From positions 83,840 through 147,839 of the forward strand of contig NZ_JAQSDR010000038.1 of NCBI RefSeq assembly GCF_029946005.1: a stretch of 64,000 nt of DNA, written 5' to 3'. Origin of the DNA: Aquabacterium sp. (GTDB lineage Bacteria; Pseudomonadota; Gammaproteobacteria; Burkholderiales; Burkholderiaceae_C). The stretch's first letter is position 1, and every line of letters begins with the position of its first letter. Shown here one piece after another: positions 34,985-43,899 of the stretch. Made by a program: the position numbers and the translations under genes. The notes below the pieces were generated by a model. That model was not told the origin of the DNA. It did not search any database and saw only the letters and a program-made list of their open reading frames with translations.

Positions 34985-36519
34985 GGCGTGCTCTCTGCCA
35001 GCAAGGGCAAGGGGGCGGTGTCAAAGAGGGGCATCAAGGGGGCAAGGTGGTCGGCATCCAGCTGGTCCAGCAGCGACAGGATGGTGACTTGCGCGGCCAG
35101 CGCGTTGACGCGCGCGCTGACCAGGCTTTGCCGTGCGGTGTAGATCTGCTGCTGGGCGTTGAGCAGGTCGAGGTTGGTGCGCAGGCCGGCCACGAAGGCT
35201 TTGCGCAGCGCGTCGTACGTGGCCGAGGCGGTTTGCTCGACCTGGCGCTGCAGGCTGACCACCTGGCGGGCCTGAGACAAGGTTTGGTAGGCATCGCGCA
35301 GGCTCGATTCGACCTGGGCCTGGGCTTCATCGCGGCGGGCTTCGGCCTGGATCAGCAGGGCGGCGGATTCGCGGGTGCGGCCTTGCTGCAAGCCACCTGT
35401 GAACAAGGCCCAGTTCATCTGCACGCCGATGGCACGCTCCCGTGTGGTCTGACGTTGGCTGAAGCCGTCCAGTTGGGGCACCTCACGGACCAGGCTGGTG
35501 CTGGCCACGGCATCGACCGTGGGCTGCCAGCGTTCGGCGGTGCGGGCCTGGTCGGTGGCGGTGGCGGCCTTGACTTGGGCGAGGGCGTCACGCAACGGGG
35601 GGTGGCGGCTGGGGGCCAGCAGCAAGGCCTCGTCCAACGATGACACGGCGGTCGGCAGGTCCGGACTGTGTTCGTTCAAGCCGGTGGCCAGCGTCACCGC
35701 TTGGTGGCTGAGCCGTTCCAGCGTCAGCTTCTGGGTGGCCAGGCGGGTGTCCAGGTCCTGGACCGCGACACGGCTCTGGTCGATGCGGGTGCGCGTTTCC
35801 AGCACATCCAGGATGGTGCCCGCACCTGCTTGCAGGCGCCGGTCGTTGATGCGCCATTGCTCTTGCAGCAGATCCTGCTGGGCCAGCGTGAGGCGGCGTT
35901 GTTCGGCCGCTTCGATGGCCATGAGGAAGGCCATGCTCAGTTCGCGGGCCACGTTGGTCCGGCTTCCTCGCGCCTGCCATTGCGCCTGTTCGGCTTGAGC
36001 GGCCTGGGCCTGGGCGGTGGCCTGGTCGGCCGCGCGCCACAGCGGCAAGGTGGCCGAGATCGACAAGGCCGTGGCGGGCGTGTTCACCGTGGTGTCGTTG
36101 ATCTGCTGGCGGCGCCGACTGGCACTGGCGCTGGCATCGGCCCGGGGCATCCAGGCGGTGGCCCAGGCTTGTTGGCTCAGGGCTTGAGCGGCCTGCGCGC
36201 CGGCGTCAAAGGCGCGGTTGGCGGCCGCTTGCTGGTCGGCCGCCAGCAGCATCTGGGGCCAGGGCGTGGCGCCTTGGTCGCCTGCAGCTGGCGTTGGTTT
36301 TGTCCCATGACGTGAGGTGGTCGGCTGCGGATCTTTCAAGGTGCTCAGGGACGTGGACCAGTGCAACGCCAAGGAGCCGGAGGCCAGGGCCGGCAGCGAG
36401 GTGAGCAGCAGGCTCAGCGCCATGGCGAGTCGGCCCACGAGGGCTTGGCATGCAGGGCCAAGCCACCGAGGTTCATCGCGGAGAAGGGGTGACACGGTGT
36501 GCAGGCGAGAGGAAGGCAT
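34981..36519 (-). CDS. TolC-family outer-membrane channel protein
   Basis: A 512-residue outer-membrane efflux protein with two duplicated helical hairpin repeats, for example SMAFLMAIEAAEQRRLTLAQ and, in the second half, SLRDAYQTLSQARQVVSLQR, with RTNLDLLNAQQQIY typical of the family. The signal sequence is around 33-47 (MALSLLLTSLPALA), so either a long n-region is used or the true start is the ATG at 36423. It is the first gene of the tolC-hlyD-ABC operon and lies 61 bases after a terminator and the peptide gene stop. Confidence 0.93.
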   Translation of the reverse strand: MPSSRLHTVSPLLRDEPRWLGPACQALVGRLAMALSLLLTSLPALASGSLALHWSTSLSTLKDPQPTTSRHGTKPTPAAGDQGATPWPQMLLAADQQAAANRAFDAGAQAAQALSQQAWATAWMPRADASASASRRRQQINDTTVNTPATALSISATLPLWRAADQATAQAQAAQAEQAQWQARGSRTNVARELSMAFLMAIEAAEQRRLTLAQQDLLQEQWRINDRRLQAGAGTILDVLETRTRIDQSRVAVQDLDTRLATQKLTLERLSHQAVTLATGLNEHSPDLPTAVSSLDEALLLAPSRHPPLRDALAQVKAATATDQARTAERWQPTVDAVASTSLVREVPQLDGFSQRQTTRERAIGVQMNWALFTGGLQQGRTRESAALLIQAEARRDEAQAQVESSLRDAYQTLSQARQVVSLQRQVEQTASATYDALRKAFVAGLRTNLDLLNAQQQIYTARQSLVSARVNALAAQVTILSLLDQLDADHLAPLMPLFDTAPLPLLAESTP

Positions 36520-36545
36520 GGAGAAGGAGGCCGGGCGCTGGCATG

Positions 36546-36585
36546 AAAAAAACCCGCCTGGCTGCGACGGCCGGGCGGGTTTTTC
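36546..36585 (-). terminator. Terminator between peptide gene and export operon
   Basis: Arms AAAACCCGCC and GGCGGGTTTT pair around an inner GGC/GCC stem, with A and T runs on both sides, so it can work in both directions. On the minus strand it lies between the peptide gene and tolC, which would allow high peptide mRNA with some read-through to the exporter. Confidence 0.8.
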
Positions 36586-36600
36586 AAACCTTCAAGCTGC

Positions 36601-36780
36601 TCAGGGCGCAGCCTTCTTCGTCACGTAAGGGATCTTCGTGGTCGAGAACAAGTTGATCGCGTAAATGCCAGCATTGATCAGGGGAACGCCATACGAGTTG
36701 TACTCGGCGCGGTGGATCGCGTCGATGAGGCTTTCGCCGCCGCTGACTTGGGACACTTCCTGGGTGCTCAAAACTTTCAT
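36601..36780 (-). CDS. Double-glycine leader peptide (putative bacteriocin or signal peptide)
   Basis: A 59-residue precursor. Residues 1-15, MKVLSTQEVSQVSGG, are a textbook double-glycine leader: Leu at -12, Ser at -11, Glu at -8, Val at -7 and -4, Gly-Gly at -2/-1. The predicted mature part is 44 residues, starts ESLIDAIHRAEYNSYG, has no cysteine, a net charge near +1, a hydrophobic middle (GVPLINAGIYAINLF) and a basic end. AAGGAA stands 7 bases before the ATG. The gene directly precedes tolC-hlyD-C39 ABC genes, which should cut and export it. I recognise no known bacteriocin or pheromone family, and no immunity gene is evident, so a signalling role is as likely as killing. Confidence 0.82.
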   Translation of the reverse strand: MKVLSTQEVSQVSGGESLIDAIHRAEYNSYGVPLINAGIYAINLFSTTKIPYVTKKAAP

Positions 36781-36928
36781 GTTTTTTCCTTGTTTCAATG
36801 GTTTTATGAATGTGCCTTTGCAGGGCACACAAGGAATTTAACGGCGGCCGTTTTGGCGCCATTTCGGGGAATCCCTGGCCACCCTTCAGATCGGCGGAGG
36901 AGATACCCCTAAATCAGGAAGTTTTGAA

Positions 36929-36942
36929 TGTCAGTTTGTCAG
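36929..36942. promoter_or_regulatory. Short direct repeats upstream of the peptide gene
   Basis: TGTCAG occurs twice, at 36929 and 36937, eight bases apart, about 150 bases before the peptide ATG. The rest of the 36829-37010 gap also has a small TGTGCC/GGCACA stem at 36811-36829. No promoter can be named with confidence. Confidence 0.25.
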
Positions 36943-37010
36943 ATATTGATCCTGCCGTCGCAAATTGACCCTGCGGGTGTCGCAATGACGCTGCAGAGGC
37001 TGGCCTGGAC

Positions 37011-37979
37011 TCACAGCCAGCCCGCGCGCCGAAAGCGCCAATACAGCACTCCGCAGGTGGCCGCGATGAGGCCCAGCGCCGCCGGGTAGCCCCAGCGCCA
37101 TTGAAGTTCCGGCATGTGGGCGAAGTTCATGCCCCAGATGCCGGCGAAGGCCGTGGCCACGGCGAAGATGCCCGCCCAGGCGGCCAGGCGTTTGGTGGTC
37201 TCGGACTCTTCAATCGTGGCCATCGACAGGTTCACCTGGATGGCCGTGCCGATGGTTTCGCGGAAGGTGTCCAACGAGGCATTGATGCGGGCCAGGTGGT
37301 CGTACACATCGCGGAAATAGTCGCGGGTGCCCTCACACACCAGGGGCACGCGTCCGCTGGTGAGTTTGCCGGCGGACTCCAGCAACGGGGTCACCGCGTG
37401 CTTGACCACCGTGATCTTTTGCTTGAGCGCGTACAGGCGCTCCACATTGCCGCGCGCCGTGCCGGGATTGAAGATCTGCGCTTCGATGGCCTCCAGCTCG
37501 CCTTCCAGCGCTTCAATCACCGGGAAGTAACGGTCCACCACCGCGTCCATCAAGGCATAGAACACAAAGCCGGCGCCCAGCTTGAGCAGGTGCGGCTCGC
37601 GCTCGGCCCGATCGCGCACGCCCAGCAGTCCCTGCTGGCAGCGGTTGCGGATGGAGATCACGTAGTTGGGGCCCGCGAACACATTGACCTCGCCGACCTG
37701 GAGTTCGTCGGTGGCGGTGAACTCGACCGTCTGCAGCACGGCGAACACCATGTCGCCATACTCTTCCACCTTGGGCCGCTGGTGCCCATGTCGGGCATCC
37801 TCGATGGCCAGGTCGTGCAGGCCGAACTCCTCCTGGACCTTGGCCAGCTCGGCATCGGTGGCATCGCGCAGGGCAATCCAGACAAAACAGCCGGGCCTGG
37901 CCAGGTAGTCGCTGATGGCATCGGGTTCGATGTCGGCCAGCCGCTTGCCCTCCTGGTAGGCCACACAGTTGATCAACAT
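37011..37979 (-). CDS. corA: CorA-type magnesium/cobalt transporter
   Basis: A 322-residue CorA family channel. It has a long cytosolic N-terminal domain and two C-terminal membrane helices with the hallmark WGMNFAHMPEL (GMN motif) between them. It forms a pentamer in the inner membrane for Mg2+ (and Co2+/Ni2+) entry. It is on the same strand as the EamA gene upstream with a 34-base gap. Confidence 0.95.
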   Translation of the reverse strand: MLINCVAYQEGKRLADIEPDAISDYLARPGCFVWIALRDATDAELAKVQEEFGLHDLAIEDARHGHQRPKVEEYGDMVFAVLQTVEFTATDELQVGEVNVFAGPNYVISIRNRCQQGLLGVRDRAEREPHLLKLGAGFVFYALMDAVVDRYFPVIEALEGELEAIEAQIFNPGTARGNVERLYALKQKITVVKHAVTPLLESAGKLTSGRVPLVCEGTRDYFRDVYDHLARINASLDTFRETIGTAIQVNLSMATIEESETTKRLAAWAGIFAVATAFAGIWGMNFAHMPELQWRWGYPAALGLIAATCGVLYWRFRRAGWL

Positions 37980-38013
37980 GGTGATGCTCCTGGTTCAGTG
38001 CGAAGGCGCGGTG

Positions 38014-38910
38014 CTAGGCTGCCAACGGCGTCGGCGGGGCAGGCCGTGCGGCGATGAACGCGCCGATCGACACCAGCACCAGGCCTGCGATCAGCTCCGG
38101 CGTCAGCGGCTCGTCCAGCAAGGGGGCTGCTGCCACGCCCGCCAGCACGGGCACCAACGCAATCATCGACCCCATCCTGGCGGGGCCGATGGTGGACACG
38201 GCCTTGAGGAACAGCAGCATGGCCACGATCGTGGTCCCCACGCCCTGGTACAGGCCCTGCAGGATCAGCGTGGACCAGGGGGCGGCCTCCAGGTTTCGCG
38301 GCAGGAACAAGGCATAGATGGGCAGGTACAGCGCGGCCGATCCGATGGCCAGCACACGCGTCAGCACCCACGGGCTGAAGCCCCAGCGCTTGGCGAGCAC
38401 GCTGTAGATGGCCCAGGCCACCGAGGCCAGCAGGAACAGCAGGTCGCCCAACAGCACCGCCGGGTCCCAATGGCCATGAAGGATGGACGGCGAAGCCACG
38501 CACAGCACGCCCAGGCCAATGGCGACCAAGCCCTGGAGTTGCTGCCGCTGGGCGCGTGTGCCCATGATCAGCCAGCCCACCAAGGGGATCAGGAAGGGCT
38601 GGATGCCGGGCAGCAGAATGCCGGCGTGGCTGGCCGGCGCGAACTTGAAACCCGAGTACACCGCCAAGCCGTAGATGACCCCGCCACTCATGGTCAGGGT
38701 CCACAGGCGGGCGTCGGTCCAGCTGCCCGGGGGCAGGCTGCCGACAAAGGGCAAGAGCAGCAGGGCGGCAAAGCCCAGGCGCAGGGCCAGCACATCAAAA
38801 GGGGTCAGCACGCTTTTGCCGCCCAGGCGCGAGATGACGATGAAGCCGGACCAGATGGCCACGGTGCCGATAGCGGCCAGGTAGCCTTGCAATTGTTCGC
38901 GGTCGTTCAT
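38014..38910 (-). CDS. DMT superfamily transporter (EamA)
   Basis: A 298-residue inner-membrane protein with ten membrane helices and two EamA repeats, for example AIWSGFIVISRLGG in the first and LLGDLLFLLASVAWAIYSVL in the second. The family exports amino acids or metabolites; the substrate is unknown. It lies upstream of corA on the same strand. Confidence 0.92.
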   Translation of the reverse strand: MNDREQLQGYLAAIGTVAIWSGFIVISRLGGKSVLTPFDVLALRLGFAALLLLPFVGSLPPGSWTDARLWTLTMSGGVIYGLAVYSGFKFAPASHAGILLPGIQPFLIPLVGWLIMGTRAQRQQLQGLVAIGLGVLCVASPSILHGHWDPAVLLGDLLFLLASVAWAIYSVLAKRWGFSPWVLTRVLAIGSAALYLPIYALFLPRNLEAAPWSTLILQGLYQGVGTTIVAMLLFLKAVSTIGPARMGSMIALVPVLAGVAAAPLLDEPLTPELIAGLVLVSIGAFIAARPAPPTPLAA

Positions 38911-38961
38911 GGGTGGCGCTGCTCCGATGAGCGCAGCATAAAGCCCGGGCCGCGGGCGTGC

Positions 38962-40791
38962 TCAGGCGGGCAGCGTAGCCCGGGGCAGGTGCAGGGCCAA
39001 TGTCTGCGCCAGGTCTTGCGAGCGGAAGGGCTTGGACAACTGGCCATTCATGCCCGCGTCCCGGCAGCGGTCGCCGCAGAGCTCGGGGGCGTTGGCCGTC
39101 AGCGCCACGATGCTGATGGGGGTCGCGCCTTCCAGGCGTTCGCGGGCACGGATCTGCCGCGTGGCTTCATAGCCATCCAGCACGGGCATCTCGCAGTCCA
39201 TGAGCACCAGGTCGGCCTGCTGGTCGGCCAGCCAGTCCACGGCCTCCCGGCCATTGACGAGCATGGTCACCCTGACACCCAGCAACTGCAGCTCGGCTTG
39301 CGCCACCAGGGCGTTCACCGGGTTGTCCTCCACCAGCAGCACGTGGGGTTCGGACCACGGGTCGGGCCAAGCGGTCTGGTCGGCGCCCGCCCCGTCGAGT
39401 GCCCCTGGCTGGCTGGTCCGCTCATCGTGAACGACCGGCAGGGGCAGATTGAAGGTGAAGAGCGAGCCCACGCCGACTTCGCTGCGGCAGTCCAGGTCGC
39501 CGCCCATGGCGCGGCACAGCTCGCGCGAAATGGCCAGGCCCAGGCCGGTGCCACCATAGCGGCGCTGGTAGGTGCCCTCCGCTTGGTGGAAGGCCTCGAA
39601 GACGCGGGCCTGCTCGTGAGAGGGGATGCCGATGCCGGTGTCCTGCACCTGGATGCGCACCTCGCCGCTGAGGGCGTCGCGCGTGGCGTGCAGGCGCACG
39701 AAGCCTTTGCTGGTGAACTTGAGGGCGTTGCCCAGCAGGTTGTGAAGCACCTGGCGGATGCGGACCGGGTCGCCCATGACGAATTCATCGCGGTCCAGCT
39801 CCAGCTGCACCCTCAAGGCCAGCCCGCTTTCGGCGGCACTCACGAAGGTGGCCTCTGTCACCTCCTCCAGCAGGTCGCGCAGCTTGAAGGGGCGTTCGTG
39901 CAAAGGCAGGCGGCCGGCTTCCATGCTTGAAAAGTCCAGGATGTCATTGATGACGCTGACCAGGTGCTCGCCCGAGCTGCGCACCAAGTCCAGCCGGTGC
40001 ACCGCCTGTGCATCCTGCTCGCGCTGACGCAGCAGGCGCACCAAGCCCAACATGCCATGCAGGGGGGTGCGCATTTCGTGGCTCATCGTGGCCAGGAAGC
40101 GCCCCTTGGTGTCGCTCAACATCTGGGCCTGCTTCAGAGCCTGGGCCTGGGCCTGGGCCACCATCTCGCTTTGCAGCCGCAGCCGCAACAGTTCAATGAT
40201 GCGCAGGTTGGAGCGGCGGGCCTCCATGATCAACGCCACCATCAAGCCGGAGATGGCCAGGGCGCAAAACCAGCCCAGGCCATCGTGCCGGGTGGAGGCG
40301 TACACGGCATTGGGCAGCAGGATCGGGATGATGAACAGGCCGGCGGTGATGAAATCGACATGCAGCATGCAGGTGGCCAGGGCCGCCACCCCGATCAGCA
40401 CACTGATGCTGACGATGGCGATGTCCAGCTGGTGAATGGGCGTGATGGCCCAGCCCAGGGCACTCCACGCGATGCTGTCCAGCAGGGCCAGGAGGCGGTA
40501 CACCTGCAGTTCGTGAGGGCCTGGCGCCCCGGGGATCGATCCGCGCAGGTGAGAATGCGCCATGCGGGCGATGGAGATCAGCACGCGCGCGGCGAACCAG
40601 GCCGCCAGCAGTCGGTGAGGCACCTTGTCGTGCAGCACCGCGACCACCCCGATGGCCGTCAGCATGCCAAAGACCATGGAGAAGGACAGCCTCTCGTGCA
40701 GCGCCCGATGCCGACCCTCGGTGACGCGCGCCTCCAGCTCGGGGTCGGGTGCGGCGTTCTGAGCAGAGAAAGGCAGGACAGGGGACGACAT
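38962..40791 (-). CDS. Membrane hybrid histidine kinase with C-terminal receiver
   Basis: A 609-residue sensor. Five to six membrane helices lie in the first 190 residues without a known sensor domain. The HisKA box ATMSHEMRTPLHG has His238, then an HATPase domain (about 345-460, DTGIGIPSHE, GGTGLGLAIS), and a receiver with Asp532 in LVLMDCEMPVLDG. It is similar in layout to the kinase at 46.7-48.8 kb. No response regulator lies beside it. Confidence 0.93.
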   Translation of the reverse strand: MSSPVLPFSAQNAAPDPELEARVTEGRHRALHERLSFSMVFGMLTAIGVVAVLHDKVPHRLLAAWFAARVLISIARMAHSHLRGSIPGAPGPHELQVYRLLALLDSIAWSALGWAITPIHQLDIAIVSISVLIGVAALATCMLHVDFITAGLFIIPILLPNAVYASTRHDGLGWFCALAISGLMVALIMEARRSNLRIIELLRLRLQSEMVAQAQAQALKQAQMLSDTKGRFLATMSHEMRTPLHGMLGLVRLLRQREQDAQAVHRLDLVRSSGEHLVSVINDILDFSSMEAGRLPLHERPFKLRDLLEEVTEATFVSAAESGLALRVQLELDRDEFVMGDPVRIRQVLHNLLGNALKFTSKGFVRLHATRDALSGEVRIQVQDTGIGIPSHEQARVFEAFHQAEGTYQRRYGGTGLGLAISRELCRAMGGDLDCRSEVGVGSLFTFNLPLPVVHDERTSQPGALDGAGADQTAWPDPWSEPHVLLVEDNPVNALVAQAELQLLGVRVTMLVNGREAVDWLADQQADLVLMDCEMPVLDGYEATRQIRARERLEGATPISIVALTANAPELCGDRCRDAGMNGQLSKPFRSQDLAQTLALHLPRATLPA

Positions 40792-40958
40792 GGGGAGCGG
40801 CGGTCGGAATGGAGTACAACAAAGCCAGTCTCCAGTGTCGCCGTCTGCCGCTGTTTTGCGTCGGGAAATGCCCGCGCACCCGGGCGCAGATCATGACGAA
40901 ATGCAGCTTTGTCCACCCTTGAATGAGGGGCGCGGCCACATCGGGTATGGTGGCCGCC

Positions 40959-41885
40959 ATGCCTCACATCATCCAAGTCACCCAGCTGTCCAAAACCTAC
41001 GCCTCGGGTTTCCAGGCGCTCAAGAACATCAACCTGGACATCCGCCGTGGTGAGATCCTGGCCTTGCTGGGCCCCAACGGCGCCGGCAAAACCACGCTGA
41101 TCAGCACCATCTGCGGCATCGTCACCGCCAGCGCGGGCACGGTGGTGGTCGATGGCCACGACAACGTGTCCGATTACCGCGCCGCACGCGAACTGATCGG
41201 CCTGGTGCCGCAGGAGCTCACCACCGACGCCTTTGAAACGGTGTGGAACACGGTGTCCTTCAGCCGGGGCTTGTTTGGCAAACCGCCCAACCCGGCCTAC
41301 ATCGAGAAGGTGCTGAAAGACTTGTCGCTGTGGGACAAGAAGGACAGCAAGATGATCACGCTGTCGGGTGGCATGAAGCGCCGCGTCATGATCGCCAAGG
41401 CCCTCTCGCATGAGCCGCGAATCCTCTTCCTGGACGAGCCGACAGCCGGGGTGGACGTGACCCTGCGGCGCGACATGTGGAACCTGGTACGCCTGCTGCA
41501 GAAGTCGGGCGTGACCATCATCCTGACCACCCACTACATTGAAGAAGCGCAAGAGATGGCCGACCGCATCGGCGTCATCAACAAGGGCGAGATCGTGCTG
41601 GTGGAGGGCAAGGACGAGCTGATGCGCAAGCTGGGCAAGAAGCAGTTGACCTTGCAGTTGCAGGACGCGCTGCCCCAGTTGCCTGCCAGTCTGGCCGACC
41701 ACGCGCTGACCTTGTCCAACGAAGGGCGCGAGTTGACCTACACCTACGATTCGCTGGATGAGCGCACCGACGTCACCGCCTTGCTGTCCAGCCTGCAACA
41801 GGCCGGCATCAGGTTCAAGGACATCCAGACCAAACAAAGTTCGCTGGAAGACATCTTCGTCAATCTGGTGAAGGACAACGCATGA
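40959..41885 (+). CDS. ABC exporter ATP-binding protein (YadG-like)
   Basis: A 308-residue ATPase with [11 protein letters not shown] (Walker A), [15 protein letters not shown] (signature), [11 protein letters not shown] (Walker B) and a C-terminal extension typical of DrrA/YadG-type drug or polysaccharide exporters. The start is the ATG at 40959. The stop overlaps the permease ATG (ATGA), so the two make one exporter. Confidence 0.94.
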   Translation: MPHIIQVTQLSKTYASGFQALKNINLDIRRGEILALLGPNGAGKTTLISTICGIVTASAGTVVVDGHDNVSDYRAARELIGLVPQELTTDAFETVWNTVSFSRGLFGKPPNPAYIEKVLKDLSLWDKKDSKMITLSGGMKRRVMIAKALSHEPRILFLDEPTAGVDVTLRRDMWNLVRLLQKSGVTIILTTHYIEEAQEMADRIGVINKGEIVLVEGKDELMRKLGKKQLTLQLQDALPQLPASLADHALTLSNEGRELTYTYDSLDERTDVTALLSSLQQAGIRFKDIQTKQSSLEDIFVNLVKDNA

Positions 41886-42643
41886 ACTGGCACGCCGTCA
41901 AGGCCATTTACGCATTCGAGATGGCGCGCACGCGGCGCACCTTGATGCAAAGCATCATCTCGCCCGTCATTTCCACCTCGCTGTACTTCGTGGTGTTTGG
42001 TGCGGCCATTGGCACCCGCATCCAGCAGGTCGATGGCATCAGCTATGGCGCCTTCATCGTGCCGGGCCTGATCATGCTGTCGCTGCTGACGCAGAGCATC
42101 TCCAACGCATCGTTTGGCATCTACTTTCCCAAGTTCACCGGCACCATCTACGAGCTGCTGTCGGCGCCCATTTCGCATTTTGAAATCGTGCTGAGCTATG
42201 TGGGGGCGGCGGCCACCAAGTCCATCCTGTTGGGCTTGATCATCCTGGCCACGGCGGGGCTGTTTGTGCCGCTGCAGATTGCGCACCCCTTCTGGATGCT
42301 GCTGTTCCTGGTGCTCACCTCGGTGACCTTCAGCCTGGTCGGCTTCATCATTGGCCTGTGGGCCGACAACTTTGAAAAGCTGCAGGTGGTGCCGCTGCTG
42401 ATCGTCACGCCGCTCACCTTCCTGGGGGGCAGTTTCTATTCGATCAAGATGCTGCCACCCGTCTGGCAAACCGTCACCTTGTTCAACCCGGTGGTGTATT
42501 TGATCAGCGGTTTCCGCTGGAGCTTTTACGGCATGGCCGATGTGGACGTGGGCACCAGCCTGGCCATGACCTTGGGCTTCATGGCCGTGTCGCTGGCCAT
42601 CGTGGCCTGGATCTTCAAGACGGGCTACAAGCTCAAGCGGTGA
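41882..42643 (+). CDS. ABC-2 type exporter permease (YadH-like)
   Basis: A 253-residue membrane protein of the ABC-2 family with six helices and the conserved late segment [18 protein letters not shown]. It partners the preceding ATPase. Substrate unknown. Confidence 0.93.
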   Translation: MNWHAVKAIYAFEMARTRRTLMQSIISPVISTSLYFVVFGAAIGTRIQQVDGISYGAFIVPGLIMLSLLTQSISNASFGIYFPKFTGTIYELLSAPISHFEIVLSYVGAAATKSILLGLIILATAGLFVPLQIAHPFWMLLFLVLTSVTFSLVGFIIGLWADNFEKLQVVPLLIVTPLTFLGGSFYSIKMLPPVWQTVTLFNPVVYLISGFRWSFYGMADVDVGTSLAMTLGFMAVSLAIVAWIFKTGYKLKR

Positions 42644-42720
42644 GGTGAGCCTGGGGGCTGCAGGCAGGCCTGATTCGGCGTGATGCAGTTGGCAAATGAG
42701 CCTCAATGATGGGGTGTCGC

Positions 42721-42747
42721 TCAAGATTCCCTTGGCGCGGTCGATAG
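42721..42747 (+). promoter_or_regulatory. Candidate sigma-28 (FliA) promoter before the diguanylate cyclase pair
   Basis: TCAAGATT-N11-GTCGATAG has the exact spacing of the FliA consensus and matches 7 of 8 and 6 of 8 positions. The expected start of transcription would fall almost on the ATG at 42754, so either the mRNA is leaderless, translation starts later (ATG 42823), or the match is chance. Confidence 0.35.
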
Positions 42748-42753
42748 CACCGC

Positions 42754-43899
42754 ATGCGACACACGCTTGACCATTTACTGGACAGCTGGACGCCGGCGAA
42801 CCGATGTTTGCTGGCCGTGCTGATGTCGTCCCCGTTCTTTGTCCTCTTCTGGGTGTTCAACAGCGCGGCATTTCTCAATGCGGAAGTGGCCCGGGGGGTG
42901 CAGCAGGGGACGATGGTCGCCTTGCAATCATTCTTGAGCGTGGTGCTGGTGATCAGCATCGGGACGGGGGCCTGGTTGTGGCCGCGTCGCGGGCTGCCTG
43001 ACCGGGTGCCCACGGCCAATCTGGTGGTCACCTTCAACATCGGCCTGGGCTACCTGGCCATTGTGGTGGCCACGGGCGCCTTCACCACCGGCATGGCCTT
43101 GGTGCTGCTGGGCGTGCTGGCCGTCGGCCTGCTGCTGTTCAGCGTGGCCACCATCCTGCGCGTGTTCATCGCGTGCTTGCTCATCCACTCCGGCCAGGAC
43201 ATCTTGGTGATGGCGGGCTGGCTGCCTTACGCGCCCCTGTTGAATGCCCAGGCTTTCGAGGGCGGCGTGCCGACGTGGTGGTTGAGTGTCTGGCAAAACA
43301 CGGTGTTCTACCTGGGTTGGGCCATGATCCTGACTTTGGTGTTTGTGCTGTTCACTCGGCTGGATGGCTTGCACCTGCAGTTGGCCAAGCTGTCTTACAC
43401 CGACGTGCTCACAGGCTTGTCCAACCGGCGCTATTTCATGGAACGCCTGACCTCCGAATCGCGCCGCTACACGCGCTCGGGCGTGCCCTACAGCTTGATC
43501 CTGCTGGACGTGGACCACTTCAAAAGCATCAACGACCGCTATGGGCACCACGCTGGCGATGAGGTGCTGTGCCGCCTGGCCCAGATCCTGACTGAAGGTG
43601 TGCGCACCCCCACCGACCAATCGGCCCGCATTGGCGGCGAAGAGTTCGCCGTGCTCTTGCCCGACACCTCTTTGGCCGCCACCGAAATGGTTTGCCGCCG
43701 CATCGCCGAGGGCCTTCGCCAGCACACCTTCTACATCAAGGGTGAGAGCTTTCACCTGACCGTCAGCATGGGCGTGGTCGAGTGCCGTGGCGAACCCATT
43801 GAAGATGCCTTGAAGGAGGCAGACCGCAACCTGTACAAGGCCAAGCAAGGCGGTCGCGATCAGGCCATCTATTCCATGGTGACGGAGGTCACGCCATGA
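42754..43899 (+). CDS. Membrane diguanylate cyclase A (GGDEF)
   Basis: A 381-residue protein with six membrane helices (about 20-210) followed by a GGDEF domain (about 220-375). The active site is ARIGGEEF (GGEEF at 294-298), and DVDHFKSINDRYGH gives the metal and GTP site, so it should make c-di-GMP. The inhibitory RxxD site is not in its usual place (Arg lies four, not three, residues before the Asp). The membrane part is an unnamed sensor. It overlaps the next cyclase by ATGA. Confidence 0.93.
   Translation: MRHTLDHLLDSWTPANRCLLAVLMSSPFFVLFWVFNSAAFLNAEVARGVQQGTMVALQSFLSVVLVISIGTGAWLWPRRGLPDRVPTANLVVTFNIGLGYLAIVVATGAFTTGMALVLLGVLAVGLLLFSVATILRVFIACLLIHSGQDILVMAGWLPYAPLLNAQAFEGGVPTWWLSVWQNTVFYLGWAMILTLVFVLFTRLDGLHLQLAKLSYTDVLTGLSNRRYFMERLTSESRRYTRSGVPYSLILLDVDHFKSINDRYGHHAGDEVLCRLAQILTEGVRTPTDQSARIGGEEFAVLLPDTSLAATEMVCRRIAEGLRQHTFYIKGESFHLTVSMGVVECRGEPIEDALKEADRNLYKAKQGGRDQAIYSMVTEVTP

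Noticed and set aside
37969..39930. A 653-codon plus-strand open frame over the EamA and hybrid kinase genes
   Set aside because: Antisense to two well-supported genes, with no recognisable domains and repetitive Gln/His/Gly composition.
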